DNA of 64,000 nucleotides. Origin: JAAYBF01 sp963715445. GTDB taxonomy: Bacteria; Actinomycetota; Thermoleophilia; Solirubrobacterales; Thermoleophilaceae. Where the stretch lies: contig OY970240.1 in the NCBI GenBank assembly GCA_963715445.1, positions 1,426,001 to 1,490,000 of the forward strand. The letters are read 5' to 3'. The notes under the pieces were generated by a model. It worked only from the letters and a program-made list of their open reading frames with translations, made no database searches and was not told the DNA's origin. Positions within the stretch are counted from its first letter, which is position 1. The number at the start of each line of letters is the position of its first letter. The position numbers were made by a program, and so were the translations under genes. This document shows positions 1 to 7,592 of this stretch, one piece after another.

Positions 1-2
1 AG

Positions 3-152
3 GGCTTCGTCGCCGCGGAGATCGTCCTGTGGAGCGACCTGGTGGAGGTAGGCGGCTACGTGGCCGCGCGCGAGCAGGCCAAGCTGCGCATCGAGGGCCG
101 CGAGTACGAGATGCGCGACGGCGACGTGATGACCGTGCGCTTCACCCCCTAG
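3..152 (+). CDS. ychF: YchF-type P-loop ATPase, C-terminal fragment
   Basis: Only the last 49 codons are inside the window; the 5' part lies upstream. The frame reads GFVAAEIVLWSDL, then a GGYVAAREQAK stretch, and ends DGDVMTVRFTP. This matches the C-terminal TGS-like domain of YchF/OLA1 (family pattern GFIRAE..., then GKDYIVQDGDVMHFRF). YchF is a universally conserved, ribosome-associated member of the Obg family that prefers ATP and is linked to translation and oxidative stress. The G domain cannot be inspected here. The call rests on the end motif, which is distinctive. Confidence 0.82.
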   Translation, partial: GFVAAEIVLWSDLVEVGGYVAAREQAKLRIEGREYEMRDGDVMTVRFTP

Positions 153-234
153 CCGCACCCGTCTCGGCCCTGAACTTCGGACACTCGGCGGCGTAGGGGC
201 TGGTTAAGCGTCCACTCCGTCTCGCGCAAGTAGC

Positions 235-240
235 TACGGT
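235..240 (+). promoter_or_regulatory. -10-like hexamer TACGGT, leaderless start
   Basis: TACGGT lies 6 nt before the ATG at 247 and no Shine-Dalgarno sequence separates them, so the transcript probably begins at or next to the start codon. Confidence 0.45.
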
Positions 241-246
241 CCGCCC

Positions 247-738
247 ATGCGCTCCAGATCAGCACTCCAGCTCCGCTCTGCCATCTTCGCCACGGTCGCC
301 GCGCTCGCACTGGGGCTGGCCGCCTGCGGCGGCTCCGACGACTCCGGCGCCGACTCCACGGGCTCCACGACAGGCGGCAGCGACAGCGACCGCGAAGAGG
401 CGAGCGCTGCGGTCGAGGACCTCTACGCCGCGGTGCAGGACCGCGACGCGGAGGCGGTCTGCGAAAGGCTCAGCCCGGCGATGCAGAAGCAGTTCGCCGC
501 GGGCGGGCTCGGCCCCAAGACCGGATCCTGCGAGACATCCTTCCAGCGGTATCTGGACAAGGCCGACCAGGGGCAGTTCGACTCGCTGGGCAAGGCGAAG
601 GTCAGGAGCGTCGAGGTGACCGGCGACAAGGCCGTCGCGAAGGTCGCCTTCGGGGGCAACGGCAGCGGCCAGGTCCCACTCCAGAAGGTCGAGGGCGAGT
701 GGAGGCTCGCTTCGGCGAGCGCAACGCCTAGCAAGTAG
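247..738 (+). CDS. putative lipoprotein, small NTF2/DUF4878-like domain
   Basis: 163 aa. A type II signal peptide ends in a lipobox LAAC with Cys27, followed by a Gly/Ser/Asp-rich linker (about 28-48). The remaining 110 residues start with a helix (AAVEDLYAAVQDRDAE), contain two Cys, and end in a short beta-rich part ('SVEVTGDKAVAKV'). This shape is common in actinobacterial lipoproteins with an NTF2-like fold, but no catalytic motif is seen. It is probably anchored on the outer face of the membrane. It is convergent with the SpoIID-like gene (18 nt between stops). Function unknown. Confidence 0.75.
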   Translation: MRSRSALQLRSAIFATVAALALGLAACGGSDDSGADSTGSTTGGSDSDREEASAAVEDLYAAVQDRDAEAVCERLSPAMQKQFAAGGLGPKTGSCETSFQRYLDKADQGQFDSLGKAKVRSVEVTGDKAVAKVAFGGNGSGQVPLQKVEGEWRLASASATPSK

Positions 739-756
739 CGCCTGACGCGCTGAGGG

Positions 757-2160
757 TCAGCGCACGCGGACGGCGGACCCGACGATGGCGCCCGCTCGGA
801 CGCGGTAGATGCCGCGGGAGGGCACGGCGACCGTGTAGTAGCCGTGGCGGGAAGTGCGCAGCCGGCTCACGTGCTCCCACCGCCCGGGACCGGCCTGCCG
901 TTGCAGGGTCAGCTCGCGCGAGCGTGGGGCGGGGGAGATCTCTCCGGCGAGACGCAGGCTGAGCGCGGCTGAGCGCGCACCGCCGCTCGCCTGGACCGTC
1001 GAGACCCTGCTGAAGTGGGCCCAGGTGTCCGGGAGGCCCAGCCGAGCGCGGATCTGCGACCCCGTCAGGTCGGTGTAGCCGCCCGAGCCGTGCACCCGCG
1101 CGCGGACGATGCGGGGGGACTTGCCGCGCTGCAGCACGCGCACCTTGCGCAGCTTGCCGGGGGCGCCGAGGAGGGCGTCGAGCCTCGCGTTGGAGAAGCG
1201 GAAGCGCCAGCGGTGCTTGGGCGAGATGTCGTCGTACGGGTCGTCGACGCTCTTCAGCCAGGGCTTGGGCTCGGCTCCGACGAAGGAGAACTCGATGTTC
1301 TCGGTGCGACCGCCGGACGTGGAGAAGAAGAAGGTGGTCGCCACGTTGCCGTCGTAGGTGACGATCTCGTTGGAGGTCTGCCTGACCGCGGTGTTCGTGC
1401 GCGCAGTCTCGCCGGTCACGCCGTAGTACACCTGCGAGCGCGTGTCGGGGTACTGGTCGAAGGTGCTGCTGTCGGACTTGCGGGTGCCGAGGGCGTAGGT
1501 CCGCGCGGCGATGGCCTGCGCGCGCAGGGCGTCGTAGTGCCAGGAGGACGGCATCTCGCTCGCCACGACGCCCTGGACGTAGCGGTCGATCGGCAGCGAG
1601 TTGACGGCCGTGACTCCGCCGGCGGTGCCCGGGTGCAGCTCGAAGCTGCCGCGGTAGAGCCCGCTCGACACGCCGTTGATCGCCGGGCCCATGAGTCGCA
1701 GCGGCTTGCCGCCGCGGTTCACCACCAGCGGCGCGCGGAACGTGGCCTCCTTGCGGCCGTCGCCGTCGTAGAGGGCGAGCCTGCCGCCGCTCGCGCGGCG
1801 CACGAGGTAGGTCACGGTCGGATCCAGGGTGCGGCCGCCCGTGGCGCGCGTGGCGCCCCTGAAGCGGACGTAGGGGTCGCTGGCCTGGAGCAGCACCCGC
1901 ACCGGTCGGCTGGATGCCATGCCGAGCTCCGTGCCTCGGTAGTAGTGCTTGAGGATGCGCGTGTAGTCGTAGCCGTTCTGGGCCAGCCCGTAGGCGCCGT
2001 ACTGGCTCATGCCGATCCCGTGGCCGAAGCCCGCGCCGCGCACCACATGCACCGTCGCGGCGGAGGCGGCCGCGGAGGCGATCAGGCCCACGACGGTGGC
2101 CAGCGCGGCCGTGGCGGCCAGCGGGCGGGGGAGTGGTCTGAAGTGCTTGAAGCGGCGCAT
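757..2160 (-). CDS. SpoIID/LytB domain protein (peptidoglycan-active)
   Basis: 467 aa, secreted: the signal peptide (residues 1-34) ends ASA. A GFGHGIGMSQYGA motif follows at 44-56, then a SpoIID domain (about 85-330) with GVVASEMPSSW, where Glu202 corresponds to the catalytic Glu of SpoIID lytic transglycosylases. A C-terminal beta-rich region (about 375-467) looks like a binding domain. SpoIID-type enzymes cleave peptidoglycan glycan strands; in non-sporulating actinobacteria the role is probably wall remodelling. The reading frame stays open far upstream, opposite the acetolactate synthase gene. I chose the ATG at 2160 because the signal peptide begins there. The upstream extension is Arg/His-rich shadow sequence. 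Confidence 0.85.
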   Translation of the reverse strand: MRRFKHFRPLPRPLAATAALATVVGLIASAAASAATVHVVRGAGFGHGIGMSQYGAYGLAQNGYDYTRILKHYYRGTELGMASSRPVRVLLQASDPYVRFRGATRATGGRTLDPTVTYLVRRASGGRLALYDGDGRKEATFRAPLVVNRGGKPLRLMGPAINGVSSGLYRGSFELHPGTAGGVTAVNSLPIDRYVQGVVASEMPSSWHYDALRAQAIAARTYALGTRKSDSSTFDQYPDTRSQVYYGVTGETARTNTAVRQTSNEIVTYDGNVATTFFFSTSGGRTENIEFSFVGAEPKPWLKSVDDPYDDISPKHRWRFRFSNARLDALLGAPGKLRKVRVLQRGKSPRIVRARVHGSGGYTDLTGSQIRARLGLPDTWAHFSRVSTVQASGGARSAALSLRLAGEISPAPRSRELTLQRQAGPGRWEHVSRLRTSRHGYYTVAVPSRGIYRVRAGAIVGSAVRVR

Positions 2161-2241
2161 GGTTTCGAGGCCCGTACGAGAGACGGGCCTGTCCTCGCTA
2201 ACCAGTTCGTCGGCCCAAGGTAGCGGTCCTTCCCACCGCTG

Positions 2242-2247
2242 TAATCT
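2242..2247 (+). promoter_or_regulatory. -10-like hexamer TAATCT, leaderless start
   Basis: TAATCT is followed by 6 nt and then the ATG at 2254. No Shine-Dalgarno sequence is present. Confidence 0.5.
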
Positions 2248-2253
2248 GGCCTC

Positions 2254-3897
2254 ATGGCCAAGCGAAGGGCATCCGACCTCTTTGTGGAGTGCCTCGAGGC
2301 GGAGGGCGTCGGCCACGTCTTCGGCATCCCGGGCGAGGAGACGCTCGACCTCAACGAGTCGCTGTCGCGCTCCTCGATCGACTTCATCCCGGTGCGCCAC
2401 GAGCAGGGCGGCGCCTACATGGCCGATGTCTACGGCCGCCTGACGGGCCATGCCGGGGTCTGCCTGGGCACGCTCGGACCGGGCGCGCTGAACCTCGTCA
2501 CCGCGGTCGCCGACGCCTATCTCGACCGGGCGCCGCTGGTCGCGCTCACCGGCCAGGGCGATCTCGAGCGGATGCACAAGGAGTCGCACCAGTACATCGA
2601 CCTGATGCGCGTCATGCGCCCGATCACGAAGTGGAACGCCCGCCTCTCGGACCCCAAGATCATCCCCGAGGTGGTGCGCAAGGCGTTCAAGGTCGCCGAG
2701 GGCGAGAAGCCGGGCGCGACCCACATCGAGTTGCCGGAGGACGTGATGGCGGCGGACGTGGAGGGCGCGCCGCTGCCGCGCCGCAAGCTGGTTCCGCCAG
2801 AGCCCCAGGCGCGCGAGCTGCTGCGCGCAGCCGACATCGTCCGCGGGGCCCTCAACCCGGTCGCGCTCGCCGGCAACGGCGTGATCCGCGGCGCCGCGAC
2901 CCCTGCCCTGCGCGAGTTCGTGCGCGCCACCGGCATCCCGGTGGCCGAGACCTTCATGGGCAAGGGCCTGCTGCCCTACGACACGCCCAAGGCGCTCGGC
3001 TCGGTCGGCCTGCAGGCGGGCGACTACGCGATGGCCGGGTTCGAGGACGCCGACGTGGTTCTGGCGATCGGCTACGACCTCGTCGAGCACTCCCCCGAGC
3101 ACTGGAACCCGAAGCGCGACAAGCGGATCATCTGCATCGACTCCGTGCCGGCGGAGATCGACGAGTACTTCTCTCCCGAGGTGGAGCTCGTCGGCGACCT
3201 CTACTCGATCCTCGCGCGGCTGGCCGAGGAGTGCCGCGACGCCCCGCACCAGGGCGGCTCGACCCGTTTGCGCGAGGTCGTGCTCGGTCGCTTCGAGGCC
3301 GCCAAGGACGACGACGCCTTCCCGGTGCAGCCGCCGCGCGCGCTCTGGGAGATCCGCCAGGCGCTCGGCCGCGAGGACATCCTGATCTCGGACGTCGGCC
3401 TGCACAAGCTGTGGATCGGCCGCATGTTCCCCGCCTACGAGCCGAACACGGTGCTGATCGCCAACGGCCTCGCGGGTATGGGCTTCGCGGTGCCGGCGGC
3501 CATCGCGGCGAAGCTCGTGCACCCCGACCGCAAGGTCGTCACCGTCAACGGCGACGGCGGCTTCCTGATGAACATGCAGGAGCTCGAGACTGCGACACGG
3601 CTGAAGACCCCGTTCGTGAACGTGATCTGGGAGAACGAGCAGTACGGCTCGATCGTCTGGAAGCAGGACAAGAAGTTCGACCGCCACTTCGGCGTCGACT
3701 TCACGAACCCCGACTTCGTCAAGCTCGCCGAGAGCTTCGGCCTGCCGGCGTGGCGCTGCGAGTCCGCAGCCGATTTCGGCGCCCGCCTGCGTCACGCGCT
3801 GACGCTCGACGTCCCCTCGCTGATCGTCCTACCGATCGACTACTCGATCGACGTGGCGATCTCCGAGGACCTCGGAACGGAGATCGTCTCCACCTGA
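2254..3897 (+). CDS. acetolactate synthase, AlsS-like ThDP enzyme
   Basis: 547 aa, the normal length for the family. The N-terminal pyrimidine-binding domain has Glu50 in RHEQGGAYMAD, the residue that activates thiamine diphosphate. The C-terminal ThDP/Mg motif begins at GDG 433-435 and ends near ENEQYG (about 460). The central domain carries AIGYDLVEHSPEHWN, which resembles catabolic AlsS more than the FAD-dependent IlvB type. The expected reaction is two pyruvate to 2-acetolactate plus CO2, feeding acetoin/butanediol or branched-chain amino acids. No small subunit (ilvN) or decarboxylase gene is nearby, which favours a stand-alone enzyme. Another ThDP-dependent pyruvate or oxo-acid enzyme cannot be excluded. 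Confidence 0.82.
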   Translation: MAKRRASDLFVECLEAEGVGHVFGIPGEETLDLNESLSRSSIDFIPVRHEQGGAYMADVYGRLTGHAGVCLGTLGPGALNLVTAVADAYLDRAPLVALTGQGDLERMHKESHQYIDLMRVMRPITKWNARLSDPKIIPEVVRKAFKVAEGEKPGATHIELPEDVMAADVEGAPLPRRKLVPPEPQARELLRAADIVRGALNPVALAGNGVIRGAATPALREFVRATGIPVAETFMGKGLLPYDTPKALGSVGLQAGDYAMAGFEDADVVLAIGYDLVEHSPEHWNPKRDKRIICIDSVPAEIDEYFSPEVELVGDLYSILARLAEECRDAPHQGGSTRLREVVLGRFEAAKDDDAFPVQPPRALWEIRQALGREDILISDVGLHKLWIGRMFPAYEPNTVLIANGLAGMGFAVPAAIAAKLVHPDRKVVTVNGDGGFLMNMQELETATRLKTPFVNVIWENEQYGSIVWKQDKKFDRHFGVDFTNPDFVKLAESFGLPAWRCESAADFGARLRHALTLDVPSLIVLPIDYSIDVAISEDLGTEIVST

Positions 3898-3951
3898 CCC
3901 CCCTCTTCTGGGACTTGGCGGGGACCGCGTAGAAGCCCTGGTGCCAGTCCT

Positions 3952-3967
3952 GTTAGGGTTCCCTAAC
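3952..3967 (+). promoter_or_regulatory. palindromic operator candidate upstream of iron-uptake genes
   Basis: GTTAGGG-TT-CCCTAAC is a perfect 7+7 bp dyad with a 2-bp centre, 41 bp before the efeO-like start codon. It uses the TTAGG/CCTAA half-sites typical of DtxR/IdeR boxes, but with a much shorter spacer than the 19-bp consensus. A -10-like GAATTC lies about 12 bp downstream, so a bound repressor would occlude the promoter. Confidence 0.5.
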
Positions 3968-4008
3968 CAAAAGTTGCGGGAATTCTGAGTCTTACGGAAG
4001 GGGACTGA

Positions 4009-5094
4009 ATGAGGTTGCGGGGGTTGGCGATTCTTTGCGTCGCCACGATGGGGGCGCTCGGTGCCGGTTGTGGCGATGACGACTCGAAGACCGAGTCGAC
4101 CTCCTCCGAGCCGGCGCAGCTCGCGGCGGTCAAGGACTACCTCACGTCCCACAGCTCGGACCTGGCCGAGCAGGCGGAGCGCATGGAGGAGATCGGCGGC
4201 GAGTACTACGACCTCGCGGAGGCCGCCGACTTCGATTACGCCGCGCTGCTGAAGGATTCCTGCGAAGAGGTCAGTGCGCTGCTGAGCGACGCGAAGGACA
4301 CCTTCGTCGTCGCGAACCCTGCCTACGAGGAGATGGAGGGGATCGTCGCGGGCGTGCCGCGCCTCGCCCACTACGACGTCGACATCGACGCCGGCTCTGA
4401 CGCCTCCGATCCGGAGAGCGCCGTGTCCTTCACCCTCGACCTCGAGAACGGCCGCAAGCTCAAGCAGCCGGGCAACCTGTTCTTCCTGATGGAGACCTCG
4501 CTCTGGGGCACCAATCCCGACCTCGTGGCGAAGGACGTCGAGCCCGACGTCGACTGCGACGGCAAGGTCGAGTTCGGCGAGGGCCTCCCCGACGCGATCG
4601 TCTTCGAGGCGGCGACGGAGGAGTTCGCCGATCAGGTCGAGCAGCTCGACGAGGACGCTCAGGCGTTCGAGCCGACCCCGTCCGACGCGCTCACCGCGAT
4701 CGTGGTCATGACCCCGACGATGAGCGAGTACTTCGGCCAGTGGAAGAACACCGCGTTCGTCGCCGGGCAGGGCAAGCAGTCGGAGGCGAGCTTCGTGGCC
4801 GTCTCGCGCCTGTCGGACATCGCCGACATCCTCGAGGGGATCAAGTTCACCTACGGCGAGATGAAGCCCGAGATCGCCGCCGAGAACCCGGAGCAGGCCG
4901 ATCAGACGGCGCGTGAGCTCGACGAGCTCGTCGATTTCGCGGCGGACTTGCGCGACCGCGAGGACGGTGGAGAGAAGTTCACGCCGAAGCAGGTCGACCA
5001 GCTCGGCAGCGAGGCCCAGACGCGGGCCGAGGCGATCGCCGGCCAGGTCACCCAGGCGGCCAAGCAGCTCGGGATCCCGCTGCAGGAGAGCTAG
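4009..5094 (+). CDS. imelysin/EfeO-like lipoprotein (iron uptake)
   Basis: 361 aa with a type II signal peptide and lipobox GAGC (Cys21), followed by an acidic, mostly helical protein. The Shine-Dalgarno GGAAGGGG sits 5 nt before the ATG. Length, helical make-up and position directly before an FTR1 permease (8 nt gap) point to the EfeO/imelysin (M75) group, periplasmic iron-binding partners of EfeU. The HxxE metal motif of typical EfeO/imelysin proteins is not found, and the N-terminal cupredoxin domain of full EfeO is absent. It is therefore a divergent member at best. A palindrome upstream suggests metal-dependent control. No EfeB peroxidase follows. Confidence 0.6.
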   Translation: MRLRGLAILCVATMGALGAGCGDDDSKTESTSSEPAQLAAVKDYLTSHSSDLAEQAERMEEIGGEYYDLAEAADFDYAALLKDSCEEVSALLSDAKDTFVVANPAYEEMEGIVAGVPRLAHYDVDIDAGSDASDPESAVSFTLDLENGRKLKQPGNLFFLMETSLWGTNPDLVAKDVEPDVDCDGKVEFGEGLPDAIVFEAATEEFADQVEQLDEDAQAFEPTPSDALTAIVVMTPTMSEYFGQWKNTAFVAGQGKQSEASFVAVSRLSDIADILEGIKFTYGEMKPEIAAENPEQADQTARELDELVDFAADLRDREDGGEKFTPKQVDQLGSEAQTRAEAIAGQVTQAAKQLGIPLQES

Positions 5095-5102
5095 CGTTCG
5101 GG

Positions 5103-7529
5103 GTGTCGCGAGGCAGACGAGTTTCGCGACCGAGCGCGGCCGCTTCGGCGGTCGCGCTCGCCCTCTTCGCCGGGGGGCTCGGCGCCTTCGCGGCTGAGCC
5201 TCGGGCGGCGGAGGAGGCAGCCCCCAAGGCTGGGGCTCCCGCAGACGCGGGAGCTGCCGCCCCATGGCGTGTGGCCGATGCCATCCGCGCCGATCTGTTC
5301 AAAGCCCAGACGGGGCTCCTGCTGGCCGAGCAAGGCGGGCGGGAGGCCTCGCTGCGCGCCCTCGGCGACGCCGATCGCTCGCTCCAAGGTGCGTTCGCGA
5401 AGGATCTCCAGCAAGCTGATCCCGACGCGTTGCGCAGCTTGCGCCGGGCATTGCGCGAAGCCCACGCGGCACTCGTCGCGGGTGACGAGGTAGGCCTCGC
5501 CGCGGCGCGTGGCGCGGCAGTCGCTGCGCTGCGCCGAGGAGCGTTCGCCACCGCTGTCGCCGCCACCAAGCAGAGCGACGGCGCCAAGGCGCGCGCGTGG
5601 CTCCAGGTGCGCGACTTCCGCCAGAGCACCCGCTTCACCCGGCCGGGGGTCGACGCGACCGCCGCGCTGCTCGAGCTCGATGAGGGCGAGCTGTCGCCCG
5701 AGGACGCCGTGATAGCTGTGCGCAAGGACCTGCTGGACGCCTACCAGTCGCGCCTCGGCACGAACCTGGACGACGCCGAGCAGGCCGGAGAGCGCGGCTT
5801 CGCCCCCCGCTTCGCCGAGACCGCCGCGCTCGCCGCCGGGTACTGGCCGATGCTTGCGCAGGAGTACCGCGATCAGCGCGGCGCCGAAGCCGAGGCGAAG
5901 GCTTCAGCCGATTTCGAGGATCTCGCGAGCGCTGCCCGGGCGGGCGAGCACGAGCGCTTCCGGGTTGTGCGCGAGCGGGTCGAGGAGGACCTCGACGGCT
6001 TCACCGCCGCTCCTTTCACGCCCGAGGAGCAGGCGCGTCGCGCAGGTCAGCTGACGCGGTTCCTGGACCTGATTCCGATCGAGTACCGCGACGGGACCGA
6101 GGACGGCCGCGTGACGATCCCGTTCGAGCTGCAGGAGGCGGTCGCCTTCCACGAGGGCGTCGAGCAGGCGTTCACGGACCTCGAGCCTGAGATGGCCAAG
6201 CGCGACGCCGCCGAGACTGCGACGGTGGAGCGCGAGCTGGCGCAGCTCGGCCGCTACGTCTCGGAGGCCAACGAGCGCGTCGAGATCGTCGACGAAGGGG
6301 AGGTCGAGGACCTCCACGAGCGCATCTCCGACCGCCTCGACAGGCTGTTCCCCGAGGAGTGGAGCGACGGCGGCGACGCGGTGGACTACGACCTCGTGGA
6401 GATCGCGATCGACCAGCTCGTCGCGGCGGCGAATGCGGGCGAGTGGGGCCAGGCAGAGCAGGCGCGCCTCTCGGCCTACGCGTTCTTCGAGTTCGGCCCG
6501 GAGCCCGAGCTGCGCGCCTTCGATCCCGGCCTCGTGGTCGATGTCGAGGGCCTCTTCTGGTACGGCGCTCGCGATCAGAACGGCCTCGCGGGCCTGATCT
6601 CCTCACGCGCTCCGACGAGCGAGGTGCGCGAGACGACGCTCGCGCTCGAGGAGGCGCTCAACGAGGCGCGCGCGAAGACCGGTGAGGGCGCCAGCGCTAC
6701 CACGACGATCGTCAACGCCGCGCTGATCGTCTTCCGCGAGGGGCTCGAGGCGATCCTGATCATCGCCGCGATCACCGCGAGCATGATCGGCGCCCGGGCG
6801 CCGCTGAGACGCCCGATCTACCACGGCGCGCTGCTCGCGCTGCCGGCCAGCGTGATCGGCTACGTGGCCGCGGTGGCGATCCTCGGCTCGCTGCAGAAGT
6901 ACGGGGAGAAGGTCGAGGCGGTGGTCGGCCTGCTGGCTGTCGCCGTGCTGCTGCTGGTGCTCAACTGGTTCTTCCACAAGGTCTACTGGACCGAGTGGAT
7001 CGCCGGGCACCGCAAGCGCGGCAAGCAGCTCACCACAGCGGTCGCGGCCGGCGCCTCGGCTGGCGCGGCAACTGTGGCGGGGCTCTATGTGCTCGGCTTC
7101 ACGAGCGTGTTCCGCGAGGGCATGGAGACGGTGCTCTTCCTGCAGGCGCTGCAGCTCGCCTCCGGCACGGCGATCGTCGTGGCCGGCGTGGGCCTCGGGC
7201 TCGTGGCGACCGCGCTCGTCGGACTCGCCACCTTCAAGCTCGAGCAGAAGCTCCCGTACAAGCGGATGCTGGTGGTCACCGGCGTGCTGATCGCCTTCGT
7301 GCTGTTCGTGATGGTGGGCAACACGGCGCGCTCGATGCAGGGGGTCGGCTGGCTCTCGGTGCACACGATCGACGTCGAGTTCCCACTCTGGATGGGCACC
7401 TGGCTGGGCGTCTACCCGACCTGGGAGACGCTCGGCGGGCAGCTGCTCGCGATCGCGTTCGTGATCGGGAGCTACTTCGCGGCCGAGTGGTACCGCATGA
7501 GCCGCCGCCCGGCGACGGTTGGAGCCTAG
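5103..7529 (+). CDS. FTR1/EfeU-family high-affinity iron permease with large N-terminal domain
   Basis: 808 aa with a GTG start. A signal peptide (about 9-32) precedes a roughly 500-residue extracytoplasmic helical region, then an FTR1 membrane domain of about 270 residues with seven probable TM segments. Two iron-transport motifs are visible: REGLE at 545-549 and REGME at 671-675. FTR1/EfeU carries ferric iron inward, usually after oxidation of ferrous iron. Simple EfeU proteins are about 280 aa. The long N-terminal part, with a segment AFFEFGPEPELRAFDPG near 458, is seen in large bacterial FTR1 proteins and may gather or oxidise iron. It is transcribed with the lipoprotein gene just upstream. 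Confidence 0.88.
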   Translation: MSRGRRVSRPSAAASAVALALFAGGLGAFAAEPRAAEEAAPKAGAPADAGAAAPWRVADAIRADLFKAQTGLLLAEQGGREASLRALGDADRSLQGAFAKDLQQADPDALRSLRRALREAHAALVAGDEVGLAAARGAAVAALRRGAFATAVAATKQSDGAKARAWLQVRDFRQSTRFTRPGVDATAALLELDEGELSPEDAVIAVRKDLLDAYQSRLGTNLDDAEQAGERGFAPRFAETAALAAGYWPMLAQEYRDQRGAEAEAKASADFEDLASAARAGEHERFRVVRERVEEDLDGFTAAPFTPEEQARRAGQLTRFLDLIPIEYRDGTEDGRVTIPFELQEAVAFHEGVEQAFTDLEPEMAKRDAAETATVERELAQLGRYVSEANERVEIVDEGEVEDLHERISDRLDRLFPEEWSDGGDAVDYDLVEIAIDQLVAAANAGEWGQAEQARLSAYAFFEFGPEPELRAFDPGLVVDVEGLFWYGARDQNGLAGLISSRAPTSEVRETTLALEEALNEARAKTGEGASATTTIVNAALIVFREGLEAILIIAAITASMIGARAPLRRPIYHGALLALPASVIGYVAAVAILGSLQKYGEKVEAVVGLLAVAVLLLVLNWFFHKVYWTEWIAGHRKRGKQLTTAVAAGASAGAATVAGLYVLGFTSVFREGMETVLFLQALQLASGTAIVVAGVGLGLVATALVGLATFKLEQKLPYKRMLVVTGVLIAFVLFVMVGNTARSMQGVGWLSVHTIDVEFPLWMGTWLGVYPTWETLGGQLLAIAFVIGSYFAAEWYRMSRRPATVGA

Positions 7530-7592
7530 GCACGCGTAGTCTTCGCAGGGGAGGCGAACGGCCAGGGCAGACAACGACGAAGGAGTCGCAAG

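Noticed and set aside
2161..3795. Long upstream extension of the SpoIID-like reading frame on the minus strand
   Set aside because: It runs antisense to the acetolactate synthase gene, is Arg/His/Leu-rich without family similarity, and would put the signal peptide in the middle of the protein. High GC removes stop codons in this frame.
3952..3967. TTAGGG resembling a telomere repeat
   Set aside because: It is a single palindrome, not a tandem array, and sits in a promoter region.
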